From NCBI GenBank assembly GCA_037179335.1, contig JAKZHN010000007.1, positions 682,001 through 746,000 of the forward strand: DNA of 64,000 nt. The letters are read 5' to 3'. Within the stretch, counting starts at the first letter, position 1; every line of letters begins with the position of its first letter. Below are positions 1 through 12,221 of the stretch, in pieces. This stretch comes from Cyclaneusma minus (lineage: Eukaryota; Ascomycota; Leotiomycetes; Marthamycetales; Marthamycetaceae). A program made the position numbers and the translations under genes. The notes below the pieces were generated by a model. It worked only from the letters and a program-made list of their open reading frames with translations, searched no databases and was not told the DNA's origin.

Positions 1-1082
1 ATGAGAAAAGGGCAAAAGACACGTCATATTGTTGACAGACAATAGGAGAAGCAAACGACCATGAACCCACACTTATCCCCACCAAACACTCACTGACCAT
101 GGAGCAGAAACCACCCAAGTCACACATGGAACACCTACCTAGACAGCAATGACGGTATTTCCAGATCATTCGCCATCCCCCTTGTGTTTCCGACAGAATG
201 GGAGATCTCGGAAGATTTGGGAAATTTCCAGCTGCTGAGGCGAGGTGACGTGGAAGTCTGGAGTGCCTTGGGAAATCTCTGATGATATGGGAAATTTGCA
301 GTGACTTGGGAATGCCTGGGCGAACCTGGAAGGTTCCGAGTGACAGGGGAGAGTCGTAATGACTTCAGAGGTTTCTGCTAACCTGGAAAGATTTCAGGAG
401 GGCGGATGTGACTCGATACGTGGGGGAATGACGGGAACTGCAAGGCAAGGTCTGAAGGGCATTTCAGGGTAGGAATATGTTCATGTTGGCGGCTTCAAAG
501 AAAAGAGGCAAGATACCGTTGATGAAAGATAGAAGAAGCAAACCTGTTTGACAGCAGAGCCATTAAGAATCAGGTACGCACCCCTGACTGAGCCCACCAA
601 GACGAGAAAAGACGCATCTCAGAAGCCCACACACTGTCACAGACATCTGCAAATCATCAAATCACACATCACAGCCATGAAGAGAAAACCTCGAGACCGT
701 AGGTAGAACAAGAATGCCACCAGCTATGATACATACACCCTCCATGCTTGCAGCGACACACTTCTGTGCACCACACACCCCTCAGATGCCATCAGAGATA
801 CACTGACTGAGGAGCTGAAAGCCCGAAACTGAAAGAAACAGACAACCGCAGACGCTGAGCCAGAGTACCAATAGCAGAGATACCACGAGTGATATGTCCG
901 CCATAAGCACTCCAGCAATGAAGACGCTATGCGAGGAACAAGTGAGCATATGAGCAAAGCAAGCATCTCGCATGCAGCCAAGACTGCAAATGATATGCCA
1001 TCCACTCTGCCATGCAAAAGCCTGACGCTTCCCTCAGCACTTCGCAGTGCTCAGAGCAGCTCCTTGCATCCCGTCATCTCAT
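1..1082. other. No gene seen; possible 3' flank of the GYF gene
   Basis: No reading frame here has a convincing composition, splice sites or family resemblance. Positions 210-320 hold four imperfect copies of a TTGGGAAATTTC-like word, too irregular to call a tandem repeat. The part next to 1082 is probably the 3' untranslated region of the minus-strand GYF gene. A gene outside the window could extend into the left edge, but nothing supports that. Confidence 0.5.
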
Positions 1083-4000
1083 TCATTTCCGTCCCTTCTT
1101 CTTACCCGCAACGACCTTGTATCCGGCATGCGCTTCCTTCTCCTCCCGAACAGGACCCTTCTTAGCGACCTCGTTCCAGCCACCCTTACCCTCATTCGAA
1201 GCAACACCATTGCTGCCCGAGGAGTTAGCAGCCTCGACGATGCCCTTCTCAGCGAGCTTCTTGCGACGCATGTATTCTTCTGCGAAGCGGTGACCGTCGA
1301 GCAGCTTGGAGTACATGTAGACGGCGTCGGCAATGATTCCGGCGTCGGCATTAGTCTCTTTGAGGTTGCGGAGGAAGACATCGACTATTTGAGGAACTGA
1401 TTAGCGGAGTGTACACATTTCGAGAGCGGAAGGGGAGTGTTCTCGAGCAAGGCTCGAGGGAGAAGGGAGGCTTACCATCGATGTTTCCGTCCAGACCCTT
1501 CAGCTGCGACTTGGCCCACTTGTTGAACTCTTCTTGGGCAGTGTTCATGTTGTTGGCCACGACGGGCTTGGCAACCGGAGTGGCAGCTGGCTTGGCGACA
1601 GGTCTGACGCCGCCAGTAGTAGTGATGGTGGGACCAGTGGGACGAGGAGCCGAAGAAGATGGACCAGTGGGGATCTTGACTTTGCCACCCGCACCAACAG
1701 TAGACCAGGCACCACCTCCAGCAGCAGGAGCAGCGGTGGGCTTGCTGGCAAGTTCAGCGTAGCGTTTGCCAGCTGGGGCAGCAGCAGCGGCAGCGTTGGC
1801 AGTCAAAGCGTTAGCAGCAGCCTGAGCAGCAGCCTGCTTTTGCTTTCGCAGCTCCTCCTCTTTCTGGATCTCGGCCAGGGTCTTCTTCCCAGAGGTGTTG
1901 GTGGTGGCAGCGGGAGTTGCTTTGCCAGCAGCAGCAGCAGGCTTGGCCCAAGCAGATGATGCAGCAGTCGGAGCTGGAGACGAGCTGGTAGCCCAGGTCG
2001 AGGTGGTTGGGAGACCTGCAGCAGGAGCCGCAGCCGCAGCTGCCTGGGCACGCATCTCTCTCTCAAGAGCTTCGCGGCGAGCAGCAGCAGCGGCAGCCTC
2101 GGCTTTGGCAGCCTGCTTGGCTTCAGCTTCTTGGATCTCCTTCAAAGAAGGACCCTTCTGGACTTCAGTGGTCTCCTTAGCCCATGGAGCCACGGAAGCA
2201 GAGGCACTAGTCACGTCTGGGGTCTCTGACCGGGATCGAGACTCAACGTTGAGAGCTTCGGGAAGGGTGGTTCGTCCACGCTGAGCAGTTGGAGCTGGAA
2301 GAGGAGTGCTTGACTTTGGGGGCGGGAAAGGCATGGGCAAGCCGGTATCCACCTTGGCCCATGGTGAAGAAGCCTGTTGAGCAGGAGCGGGAGACTGCTG
2401 GGCGGAAGCTGCCTTCTGGACCTGCTGAGTCAAGGACAAGGTCTCGGGTTCCTTCTCTTCAGGCACACTAGGCTTTTGAGGCTCCGCAGGTGCCGGCTGA
2501 GGCTGAGCAGCAGGCTGGGGTTCCTCACGTTGTTGCTGAGGGGGACCGATTGGCTCGGTAGCGTTGTTCAAAGCAGCTTGCTCAGCCTGTTCCTGGTCAT
2601 GTTGAGCGCGGAGTTGTTCGAACTCTTGAAGACGGCTCAGTCCATGAGGCTCATTCGGTCTTCCTTGGTCGAGCTGGTTTGCGTTGCGCTGAAGCTCCGG
2701 GTGCTGGGCAAACAATGAAGCAATTTGGCTAGATTGAGGCATCTGCGAACCAGGGGCGCTGGCATTACCAGCCATAGCGAAAAGCTGCTGGCGATCTTGG
2801 AGACTTAAACGTGCCATCTCGTCTTCGCGAAAGAAATCCGCGGGAAGACCAGACAAGGAAGCCTGTCTAGCACCATCGAAGAAGTTTGGGACACCTTGAG
2901 CTCCAGGCATTTGGACTTGAGGCATACCGATAGGAGAGGTGATGCTACCAAAACTGGGTTGGCTTTGCAAGCTGTGTGCACTTGAGTGGTGATGAAGAGC
3001 AGCAGGAAGACCCTGCATTTGGATTTGCTTAATGCTAACCTGCTGCGCCTGGGCGAGGTACTCTCGCTGTCTGGCCATCAAGAATTGCTCCTCCTGCTTG
3101 CGGCGTTCCAGGTTATTTTGTTGCTCTGCGGTGAGAGTCGTGCCAAAGCTTGGAAAGGCACCTGCGAAAGGAGGCTGAACGGCACCGGGTTGAACAGTTG
3201 ACCCAGAAGGACCAGGCTGACCAAATGGAGCTCCAGGTTGAGGGGCAGATGGTGGTCCATAAGGAATACCGATCTGCGGAACAAGGAAGGGCTCGCGGGA
3301 GTTGCCAATACGGCGGATCAGCTGACCAAGAGGCTCAAATTCGGCATCCTCATACTTCTTGACTGACAAGTCAGCGGTGAAGAAAGAGGCCTTGTACCAG
3401 TCGTGCATCTCCAATCCGGACCATGGACCTTGAACTTGACCCTGAGGATCAAGGTACACCCATCTCATCCGATCAGGCATAACCATCTGGCGTTGTTGTG
3501 CTTGGGGCATCTGATTCGACGAAGTATCCGATCCAGGCCCAGAGCCAGGTTGTTGCTGTTGCTGGTTCTGGGTAGGTACAGCCTGGCCAAACGCGCCTTG
3601 GGGAGTTTCGGGTGCTTGTTCCCCTCCAGACTGGAAAGCATTCTGCGCATTGTTGTTGTTCGACGACGAGGCAAACAAGTCATCGAAAACGTTCTTGCTT
3701 GTACGCAAAGGACTGTCCGTCTCTCGAGGAGTGCCGGTAAAAGCGTTGCGACCAATGGCACCGAATGCATTGGCACGGCGCTGTTCCTCGGCAGCATGGT
3801 CATTGTTCTCCCCAGCCTGCATCTGAGCTTGCATGGCGGGAGGGAACAGAGAGCCAAGCTTGCTATTTCGACCTGCAGTATTGGAGGCTGAGAAGGTGCC
3901 TGAGCCGAATGCACCACCCAGACCGCCAAGGCTGGGAGATTGAAGCTCACCGTTCATGGGGCTGAACAGAGAGTTTCCGAAAGGTCCCTGGAAACCTTGT

Positions 4001-6009
4001 CTCTCACGGTCAGGAGTGCCAATTGGATTGGCATTCGCACTCGAAGGCCATCCTCCAAGCGAGCCCAAGCCTCCTAGTCCACCCAAACCACCGGCCAGAG
4101 AGGGGAACCTGTTTGCACCGGCGCTAGAATTGCGACTAATGTCGCTGCCCTCGAACGCACCTCTTGAGAGGTTCGAAAAAGGGTGTTGACTGGGCTCCGG
4201 AATGCCACCTAGACTCTGGAGACGACTCTGGCCCAACATCTCATTGTCCACACTGCCTTCATCCTGCTCATCCTTGTCGTTGCGATGAGGTCCTTGGGGA
4301 CTACTGTACGGATTGGTTTCAGTGGGACTGAGGGGTTCATTGAAGCCATGAGATCCTCCAGGAGTCTGCTGGTGACCCTGGTTTCGATGGATCAGGTCTC
4401 GGAAAGTAGGAGCCTCGGCAAAACCAAAGTCACTGGACATTTGACGAGTGGGAGTGTCTGTGCCAGCAACACGTCTCTGGGCTGGCAAGGTGCTTGAATC
4501 TTGGCCACCTCCCAGAGACGCACTTCCGGTGCGCACCGGTTCATCGCCAAACGGGTCAGTATCGGTACGGGGGCGCGACCTCCAAGACTTCATTGTCTCC
4601 AGACTCTTGAGGGCTTCGGCGGATTTGGCAGCGATGTCCTCGGAGCTTTCCTTGGGCATCAGATGAGCCAAACGGCTTTCGCCCCGTGCACTGCCAAATC
4701 CGGGTCTCTTCTCGCCGCTGGGGGTTGAAGGGAGCCCAGAAGTGCTACCAAGGGCAAAGTTACCGAAATTGCCCATGGGAGGCAGAGTAGTAGCTGGACT
4801 ACCTCCCCATGGAGAAGGTGATCCGCTACCAATCGCACTTCCGGCAGTATTGTTCCGCAAGAGTGAAGCAAAGGGAGAAGCGGTCTTGGCTGCAGTGTCC
4901 TTGGCAATTCCCTCGTCTTGGCGATCCTCAGAATCCTTGGCATCGCCAGCCTTACGGTTGAAGAAGGGAGAAGGCTCATCGCGAGTAAAGCGACCCATGA
5001 GTCCAGGAGAATTGAGTGAAGTGTTGCCAAAGGAGGTGTTCTCACTCGCATCGCGGCGTCGGGTGTTGTTAACTCGAGCAGCGGTGGGAGAATTCTGTCC
5101 GAAATCGCCCTGGCTACCTTGGACTTGAGACACGGATGTCTTGCGTCCATTGACAGCCTGGTTGCCTTGTTCCTTGTTGTTGGTGACTTGTGGTGGGGGC
5201 TTGAGAGGCGAGTTCACATCGGTCGCGAAAATCTGCCAAAGTCAGCAGGTATCCACAACAACCAAAATTCATCGCGCTCTTACGCTTTTCTCAAGAGCCG
5301 ACATTTCCTCGAGTCCGATGGGATCGACATGGCCGCTGTGATCCCAGCAAGCATCGGGGCCGTGGTTGTGGTTCTTGTCCTCGGCAGCCCTTCCCCAGCC
5401 ACGACCATTGGTGCCATTTGCATGACCAGGGTCCCAGTTGTTCATGAAGAGGCGCGAGATGTCACCATTGGCGCTGATCTGGTCCTTCTGGGTTCGGAAA
5501 ATCTCCAGCATTTGTTCTCGGCTGTATCTCGTCTCAGATGGCTCGGGGTTGGAAGTCGCCGGCTGCTGGTTGAGGAGTTGTTCCATGCTCAGGTTAGGAG
5601 TCTCGCTAGTGTTCTGCTGAGAGGCGTACGGAGTGGTCGAAGGTCGGCGAAAAGTCAGAGTGCCATTGGTAGCTCTGGGGGGCTCTCGTCTAGACCTGTT
5701 TTGACACGGTACATTAGCGCCATCCAAACGAAGCTATTGTGAACGCCAGCCACCACGAGCTGCAGCGGTTGCCAGGTCATCGAAGCACATCTAAACGGCC
5801 ATGCAGAAGATACAAAGAGGCTGGCCGAGTAGCCGCCCGGTCGCAGCCGTAGTATCGAGGCCGCCTATGCGCAAATTTGGGATTCACAGACGGAGCACGT
5901 ACCAGTCTCCACTTCCACTTCCTCCTCTGGCAGCAGAGCGCAAATCACTGCGGCTTGCTTGACTGGCAGCGGCAGCAGAGGCGAAGCTGGACGGCAGTTG
6001 TGTAGGCAT
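1083..6009 (-). CDS. GYF-domain protein (Smy2-like), four exons
   Basis: Exons by splice sites and matching phases: 6009-5903, 5695-5284, 5232-1476, 1384-1083, giving 1525 aa. An ATG 9 nt upstream (6018) is an alternative start. The introns (207, 51 and 91 nt) are GT..AG, and the second has CTGAC just before its acceptor. A GYF domain lies at about residues 760-820: W-x-Y-x-D, then QGPW, then M-x2-W-Y. GYF domains bind proline-rich peptides; fungal Smy2-type proteins act in mRNA regulation and vesicle transport (family knowledge). The rest is low complexity: Gly/Ser/Asn/Gln-rich before the GYF domain, and Ala/Gln-rich with probable coiled coil after it. The C-terminus is Lys-rich (ends KKKGRK). 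The N-terminal GDW and the TRYSREQMLEIFR segment, as I recall, are conserved in fungal homologues. No breaks were seen. The exact role is inferred. Confidence 0.9.
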
Positions 6010-6018
6010 ATTGAACAT

Positions 6019-7783
6019 AGGATGGGTATTTGTTGCTGTACAGGGTGCTGTTGCAAAACTCTTCCGGGTGTCGCGAAGTTTAACGACGCGAGCTTCGAAC
6101 TGTGGAGAGAGGCAGATTTTTGGGCTTGGACAGGAGCTCAGAGGCGAGCGGCAGAGGGGCAATCAGGCGATAGCAAGGTGTGATGATGGGGATGCGTGAC
6201 GGCTCTGGGGAGCGCAGGCAAATGTTTTTTTAAAATTGTTTGGGGCGCGCGGTAGACTCAGCGGTGGTAAGAGATCGGTGCAGTTTGATCGCGAGGGAGA
6301 AAGATGATTGAAGTCTTTCCTTCCCGCGCTAGTGCGAAGCGAGTCGCGCTACTGGCCAGCGCCCCACACCTCTTCGCACCAGCCTCGCGTGCCTGTGGCT
6401 CCCTGCGTCACCGAAGCGCCTTCACAAACCTACGCCAGAGGCCGAGTTATTGAGAAGTCTCGTCCTGCGTCGTATTTTATTCGATATTTTTCCATGCGTC
6501 GTCTTCTCCTCGTCACTAGCCAACGGTCCTCGCCCAGCCACTGCAATAATCCGCCTCGGTCAACGTTTTTGCTGTTGCTGTCCAAAAAGGCGTGACCCAA
6601 AATCAACGCTTCTCTGGAACGGCAGGATGTCAAGAACATCATCATTTTCGTGCTGCAGTAGTGAGCCCGACTCTACAGTACCACTGAGAGCCAGCTATGT
6701 CTCGTTGATGTCACTGCACCGTTGCTATCTCTCTTCAATGTTGTTAACAATTGCGGTCTTTTCTGCTTTCTCTCCATCTCTGCACCCTGCCCGCCACTGT
6801 CAGAGTTTGGATCAACCACGGTTCAATGAACGGTCGTCTCTTTTGCTTCTCATATTGCTTTTCGCCGTTTCGCTTTTGACGTTGACAATGACAGCCGCCG
6901 TCACAGGGACAAGTGTTCCATCAAAGGTTATTGGCTCAGAGTTGTGTTGACACATTGCCTTTTCCCCGCCTCCAACCACATTCAAGTCTCAGGGCGGTAC
7001 CTTATCGAGATCAAAGTCACCTGCGACGATCTCCCGCTCCCCCAGCCGGCAAAGGCGTCGAGTGGGCGCAATCCGAATAGGCGCCTTGTTAGAAACACGT
7101 TGCCGTTGCGTGCTCTGCTCTCCTTGCATCCACACCGCGGATCTGCGACCAACACGCTTCGTTGCCTTCGCGAACAGCACACTACACGGGATAATTATCG
7201 CCGTCGAGGCGATTCCACGGATTAATTGCCGAGTGGCTGTCATTTCTCCCAATCCAGGCTCGGCGCCTTGATCGAGGCAAACATTGTGGCTGCATGTATT
7301 AAATATGTGCCGAGTGTGCATGTATCTACATCAAAGGTTGCCTTTCCAGCCAGGCAGCACTATTATCAGATGTTTGCTCAACCCCTCGAGTATCACAAAT
7401 ATGATCAACATCCCTCCTGGGTGGTAGTGATACGTTCAACAACCCGAGAGCTCGCCAGCTGTTGTCCGATGAAATGCTACCTCGAAGCTATAAAGAGCGC
7501 AGCAGCCATGCAGATTCTTCGAATCGAAGCTGTCATGCCATTCTCCTTCGAGTGTCCAGCAAACTCACGCAGCACCAACTTCCGGTCCACGTGATCAGCC
7601 CTCTCATCCAAGCCCCCACCCCAGCTCCCCCCCAAATCTTCCAGATAACCCCAAATAACACCAACGTCCTTCTCACGTGGCCAGCTTCCTCGTCGAGCTA
7701 TCACCGCTTCTTCCCCTCAGTCATCCAGCCAGCCCCACGCAACACACAACTACCTCCCCACGTGACCCACTCCCACCGCCAAA
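6019..7783. other. Divergent intergenic region, probable promoters of both neighbours
   Basis: This 1.8 kb gap separates the minus-strand GYF gene and the plus-strand tryptophan-repeat gene, so it should hold both promoters and 5' leaders. The frames present are short, and their composition is unlike protein. A TATAAAG word at about 7489 and pyrimidine-rich stretches (7600-7780) precede the ATG at 7784 and fit a fungal promoter and leader, but this is weak evidence. Confidence 0.45.
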
Positions 7784-9200
7784 ATGGTAGACAACGGCAC
7801 CTACACCTTCGAGCCCCTCGACTGGGCCCAAATCTCCCAAAACCCCATGCACGGCCCCAACGCCGGCGTCGACATGTCCCCCGCCGCCGCCGCCCGTCGC
7901 GCCGTCGAGTCCCACGCCGCCGCCCACCCAGCACCCCAAATCCACGAAGCCTGGGCCGCCGCCCCCAACATGAACGAAGCCTGGAGAAACGGACCTTCAG
8001 TTAATGATCTCTGGGGGAACGGCCCCAATATGCACAGTGCTTGGGCAAATGGACCGAATGCGAATTGGCTCTCGAGTCCGAATTTGCGGTGGTTTGATGC
8101 GCCGAGGACCAAGTGGTTTGACACTCCGAATTCGAAGTGGTTTAGAGAGCCGGGGGATAAGTGGTTTGATAATCCGAATGCGAAATGGTTTGATAAACCG
8201 AATGCGAAGTGGTTGGAAGCTCCAACAGTTCATGCGGACTGGAGGAATTCACCCAGGATACATCGGGATTGGAGGAGTGGCGTGGGGGATCTGGCGCTTT
8301 TTGGCGGTGGTGGGTGGGGAAATGGGAGTTATGCTAGGTACAGAATGCCTGCGCTGAGATCCAGATATCAGGGGTTTAATAATTACATGAATGGTGGCGG
8401 TACTGGTGTGAGGAGGTATCATAGCCATACGGATTTTTTGGGACATGGGGTTACTTGTTTTGGGCCATATGCCAGCCGTGAGTCCCCTCTTTCCATCTCC
8501 CTCTCCACCCTCAGATCCTCAGCGTGCTCGTCACAAATCGTCCAGCTCTGTTCCCCGGATGGCGCGTTTTTTTTTTTCCCGAAGCTCCCATTCCCATGAC
8601 TTGAGATCATCTTCATCTTCCCCCTTTCCCTCATGACATCACCAATCTTCTATTCTCAAAGTACCTCAACTGAAAAGTCACCACCCAACAGACCGCACAG
8701 TCCCCACCCGCTTCGGCCGCCGCCGCATCCCCGACCTCCCCGAATCCTCCTGGCCCCTCACCACCGCCCGCCTCCAAGGCCTCGGCTACCCCGGCCACGG
8801 CAGTCTAGGCGGCATTTCCCACGCCTCCACCAGACTGCGTCATGCTGCTGGTGCTGCTGGACTGGGTTGGGATGAGCTTGCTTATTTGGAGCAGTGGAAA
8901 CCTGATCCGAGGAACTATAACAGTGCTGAAGCTTGGTATGGCTATGGATATGGGAATGGGTATGGGAATGGTGCTAATGCCGGGGCTAGCGCTGGATGGA
9001 ATGGTGGTTATGCGAATGGGTATGGGAATGGGTATGGGACGGGGGTAAGCAATGGGGCGGCGTGGGGATATGGAGTGGGGTGGGAGGATGGGAGGGATTA
9101 TGGGTTGAATGCGGGGTATGCGATTGGTGCGCAGCCGCCGCATGTTGCGGCTGGGTGGGGGAATAGTGCGGCGGATGAGTGGGATGATTGGTGGGCTTAG
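7784..9200 (+). CDS. Tryptophan-repeat, Gly/Asn/Tyr-rich protein, two exons
   Basis: Exon 1 is 7784-8477 (ATG at 7784, donor GTGAGT) and exon 2 is 8692-9200 (acceptor CAACAG). Phases match and give 400 aa. An acceptor 9 nt further on is also in phase. Residues 53-166 are about 13 tandem units of 8-10 residues, each with one Trp and most ending in Pro: first xxxxxWxxGP units, then seven xxxWFxxP-type units such as NAKWFDKP, then 10-residue units again. After the intron comes a basic stretch (PTRFGRRR), then a C-terminal half built of YGNG repeats and ending DEWDDWWA. No signal peptide or catalytic motif is visible. I do not recognise the family. The spacing suggests a repetitive solenoid, a scaffold or a low-complexity assembly protein; that is inference. 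Confidence 0.8.
7940..8281 (+). repeat. In-frame tandem repeats encoding W-containing 8-10 residue units
   Basis: Within exon 1 of the tryptophan-repeat gene, 24- to 30-nt units repeat about 13 times. The middle seven are 24 nt each and share a TGGTTTGA-like core (encoding W-F-D/R). Units differ at synonymous and variable sites, so the array is old and under protein-level constraint rather than a recent DNA expansion. Confidence 0.85.
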
Positions 9201-10331
9201 CTTGGGTCAATTGCGAGTGTGTGATGTGTGAAGTGTTGAGGCTGGGACAGGCGAGTTGAGATAATGGGGGTAGGGGGATGTGTTGCTTGGTTGCGTGGAT
9301 AGGAGAGTGGGAAGTTTCTCTTACAGGGAGAGAGTGCGTGGTGCGGGGGGCTTTGAGGCGTGGATCTTGTTTTGGGAAGCTTGGGTGGTTGAAATAGACG
9401 GATGGATGTTATTGAATTGCGATTTGCGATTGCGAGGCTCCTTGTCGTCTTTTCCAGTGATACCTTCTCTTCTAAATAGGTAGTCTCGGGTCATTTTGTG
9501 GTCGGCGAGAGCCAAATATGCGAAAGAAAGTCCCTTAAAACCCAGCACGCCTCTTTGGAAACTGAAATGATAGTCACTGCCGGCGAGCTTGAGGAATTGC
9601 ACGCAACGGAGGTGGATGATCGACGAGTCTCGTGATCTATTGGTTGACTGGAAGGTTATGAGGGGGCGTCAAGTTGGCCCGAGGTGTAGGTAGGGAATCC
9701 TGGGTCCTCAAGGTGCGTACGGATGGCGGCTCTCGAGAAACCATGGTCACGTGATCGCGCCCCGAGGATCCAAAACCTGTTGGTTCAACGGGATCACACA
9801 AATAGCGTGGTAGAGCTAGCGCGTGGGGGTTGGGGTTCAGTAGCATTGCATTCGATATGAGGAGAAGACATGTAGTCACTCCCCATGGTCCAACCAAAAA
9901 AAAATAAAAATCGAAAAAAGTCGCCATAAAAAATGCGCAAGAAATGCAAAAAAAAGTCTCTTTCGAGTGTTTAGCATGGTGCCTCCGATTGCAACCTCGT
10001 ACCTTACTTGCGGAGGCGTACGGAAACCCCCATTCTTTTTCGAGCTACTAACACCATTTACGCGTAAATTGGCTCTTATCCCGTTTCAGGGACCCGCAGA
10101 TCAAGCTCGGCCTCACGATTCTGTATGCCTATCCTTAACTTTGGAGTGGAAAGTTTCAGGGCATTACCATTTGTGCTAAACGGATTTTTGGTTTTGATAC
10201 AGGTGCGAGTGAGGAGAATGAATATGAGTGATGGTAGCAATTGACTTGGGATTTGGGGGGTGAAATGTGCAAATGTCTTTCAGTTTCAGCCAGCAGCTCT
10301 GACAGCAATGATTCTCATCTACACTGATTAA
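9201..10331. other. Non-coding stretch with a possible LTR remnant
   Basis: No supported gene. The first few hundred bases are probably the 3' untranslated region of the tryptophan-repeat gene. An A-rich run lies at 9897-9960. At 9778 there is a 20-base match to the start of the solo LTR at 12222 (listed separately). The remaining frames are short and unconvincing. Confidence 0.4.
9778..9825 (+). repeat. Possible solo-LTR remnant, same family as 12222-12423
   Basis: The sequence starting TGTTGGTTCAACGGGATCAC is identical over 20 bases to the 5' end of the LTR at 12222. It then jumps to a GCGTGGTAG-like segment resembling the inner part of that LTR (near 12366). This suggests an internally deleted copy. 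The 3' end and a target duplication were not found, so the end coordinate is approximate. Confidence 0.4.
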
Positions 10332-11288
10332 TGTCCCTCACCGGGGTATAGATTGACAAGATCTCAATCAGAAGACACAGATCCCCGCAGCCCTGCCTTC
10401 ACAGGCCGCAACCTACACGTTTCTGTGCTAACCAGAGATCCAGCAGCATCTGCCACTGAACCTCTCAAGCTTCAACAAGACCCAAAAGACGACCTTGAAG
10501 ACCTCTGGAAATTGTTTGAAGCCGCATTCCATCACGGCTACCCATCGCCACTTGAAAACTGCTTTGCGACCTTGAAGCCCAGCTCTCTCTTGCCCGGCAA
10601 TTGCGCAGCTCCTCCACAGGAAACACACCGCATCCTCCTCCTCCTCGAGCCATTAGCTCCGCTCTCAAGAATCCGAACCCTTCGCCCTCCGCCAGGCCCA
10701 ATTGAAGCTTTTGCGCCATACCCACATCTTTTCGAAACGCCCTCCCTCAAGAACACCAAGATTATAGCCTTGCGCAGCCGGTAGCTCAAGAAACCAGAAT
10801 ACCTAGCTGGCGCCTTACTGCCGATCCAGAACACCGGCCCAGCGTACGCAGCAAGATCTTCTTGCGCAAGCTCTACACATCAAGAATACAGCGCTCCATC
10901 CTTCGCAAGCACAAGTCCCAAGCCCGCTCCCCCTGCAGCCAATACACAAGAAATAGTTGAAGAGCTCTCGGGGGGGTTCAGCGTGATTCTCCTTTCGCCA
11001 ACAGCTCCGCGCAACAGCTCTCTTTTCTGCAGATCACAACGAAGCTATTACCGGTATATCAATGACGGCAGGGATGCTCACCCACCTACCCCCGTGGAAC
11101 CAACAAGCTTCTCGCATGCCGTTTCGAAATACGGTGGGTGCTTTTGCTTGTCGAGCTTGATAGATCATACGCAAGGAAATCTGATCCTGAACGGGACTTG
11201 TCGGAAACTGGAAGGTGAATGTGAGAAGGGTTGCTGTCGCATCCATGGTGGTGTTTGTGGTCCGTGCGCGTGGCAGTGTTTCCGATAG
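10332..11288 (+). pseudogene. Unrecognised reading frame with one internal TAG, cut by a transposon
   Basis: One frame runs from 10332 to 11288, about 318 codons, interrupted only by a TAG at 10782-10784. It has no in-frame ATG near its start, so an upstream exon or truncation is needed; an acceptor-like TATAG at about 10347-10351 is a candidate. The N-terminal part is Pro/Leu-rich, the C-terminal part Cys-rich (pattern C-x-C, then C-x6-C-x3-CC, then C-x2-C). The last five codons and the stop lie inside the hAT-type element that starts at 11274, so the true 3' end was displaced by the insertion. I do not recognise the protein. It may be chance openness in GC-rich DNA. Confidence 0.4.
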
Positions 11289-12000
11289 TCCGTCGACCGA
11301 TTTTTTTTTGGACCGTATTAATACGGTTTGCCTTTTTAGAAAATAGCCCAGACCAAAGAAATATAATTTTGGCTTTTAACTTTCAGTTTTAAACCATAGC
11401 AAAATAGCGAGACCGTGATTTGGACTATTTTAAATTATTTAGCTATGGCTTGCCAAGGCTTGGCGGGTACGGACTATTATATATAGCTATTTAATTAATA
11501 GTAATTTTAATTTAGCATAATTTAATAATAGCTTAATAAATTTTTATTTAAAATATTTTTAATTATAAATGCATATAATTTTAAATATTAAAAGCTAAAT
11601 TATAAGCTTTTTAAATTTCCAATTTTAAAAATCCATAATGCCAAATTAAAATACTACAAATAAATATCTAAACATTTAATTTTAATTTTTTAAAATTTCA
11701 AAACAATTATATAAATAAACCCATTTATTAAATTAAATTTTCTTTTAATAATTAAATAAATTTAAATTTTATTTAATTTTATTTAAATATTTTATTATTT
11801 AAAGCTTAATATTAGGCATAAAATATAGCAAAAACAGCTTTTGGCTATTTTTAATACAATAAATTATAGCAATTATAATAAAGCCTTTAAAACTGTAATT
11901 TGGACTAAATAAATTTGGTTTATAGCTTTTATAAATGGTTTTGAACCGTACCAATACGATTTAGGGCCCAAACCGCGGTCTCAGACTATCGGAAACACTG
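11274..12000. mobile_element. Non-autonomous hAT-type element, 727 bp, 8-bp target duplication
   Basis: The ends are perfect 17-bp inverted repeats, CAGTGTTTCCGATAGTC at 11274-11290 and its complement at 11984-12000. Both sides are flanked by the direct repeat GCGCGTGG (11266-11273 and 12001-12008). An 8-bp duplication with CAGTG ends is characteristic of the hAT superfamily. Subterminal sequences are also similar in inverted orientation (GGACCGTATTAATACGG near the left, GAACCGTACCAATACGA near the right). The interior is AT-rich with no open frame, so it would depend on a transposase elsewhere. The AT bias suggests RIP. It marks the left edge of the AT-rich island. Confidence 0.88.
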
Positions 12001-12008
12001 GCGCGTGG

Positions 12009-12221
12009 TCAGCCCCCTTACCCCCTGGCTGACCACCCTCGCCCTTGCCTCAGGCTGCAACGCTAGCCAGCCAGCTATAGCTTCAGTTTTCCGGCTGGAG
12101 CTCTTTCTCTCCTGTATCTATCAATCTACTCTATTCTCTACCCCCTACGGACGTTGCAACGTACAGTCAATCCAGTCGACCCAACAGGTGCATAATTTCA
12201 CATTCCTAAGATATAGAGTGG
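12009..12221. other. Short GC-normal spacer between two insertions
   Basis: This host sequence lies between the hAT-type element and the solo LTR. It begins with a hairpin-capable inverted repeat (GTGGTCAGCC near 12005 and GGCTGACCACC near 12022), into which the hAT element inserted. The CT-rich part ending in CCCAACA near 12187 resembles an LTR 3' end, but no partner or duplication was found. Confidence 0.4.

Noticed and set aside
210..320. Four TTGGGAAATTTC-like words as a tandem repeat
   Set aside because: Spacing and sequence are too irregular; likely chance similarity in low-complexity DNA.
12009..12191. A third LTR ending in CCCAACA near 12187
   Set aside because: No matching TG start and no flanking duplication could be found.
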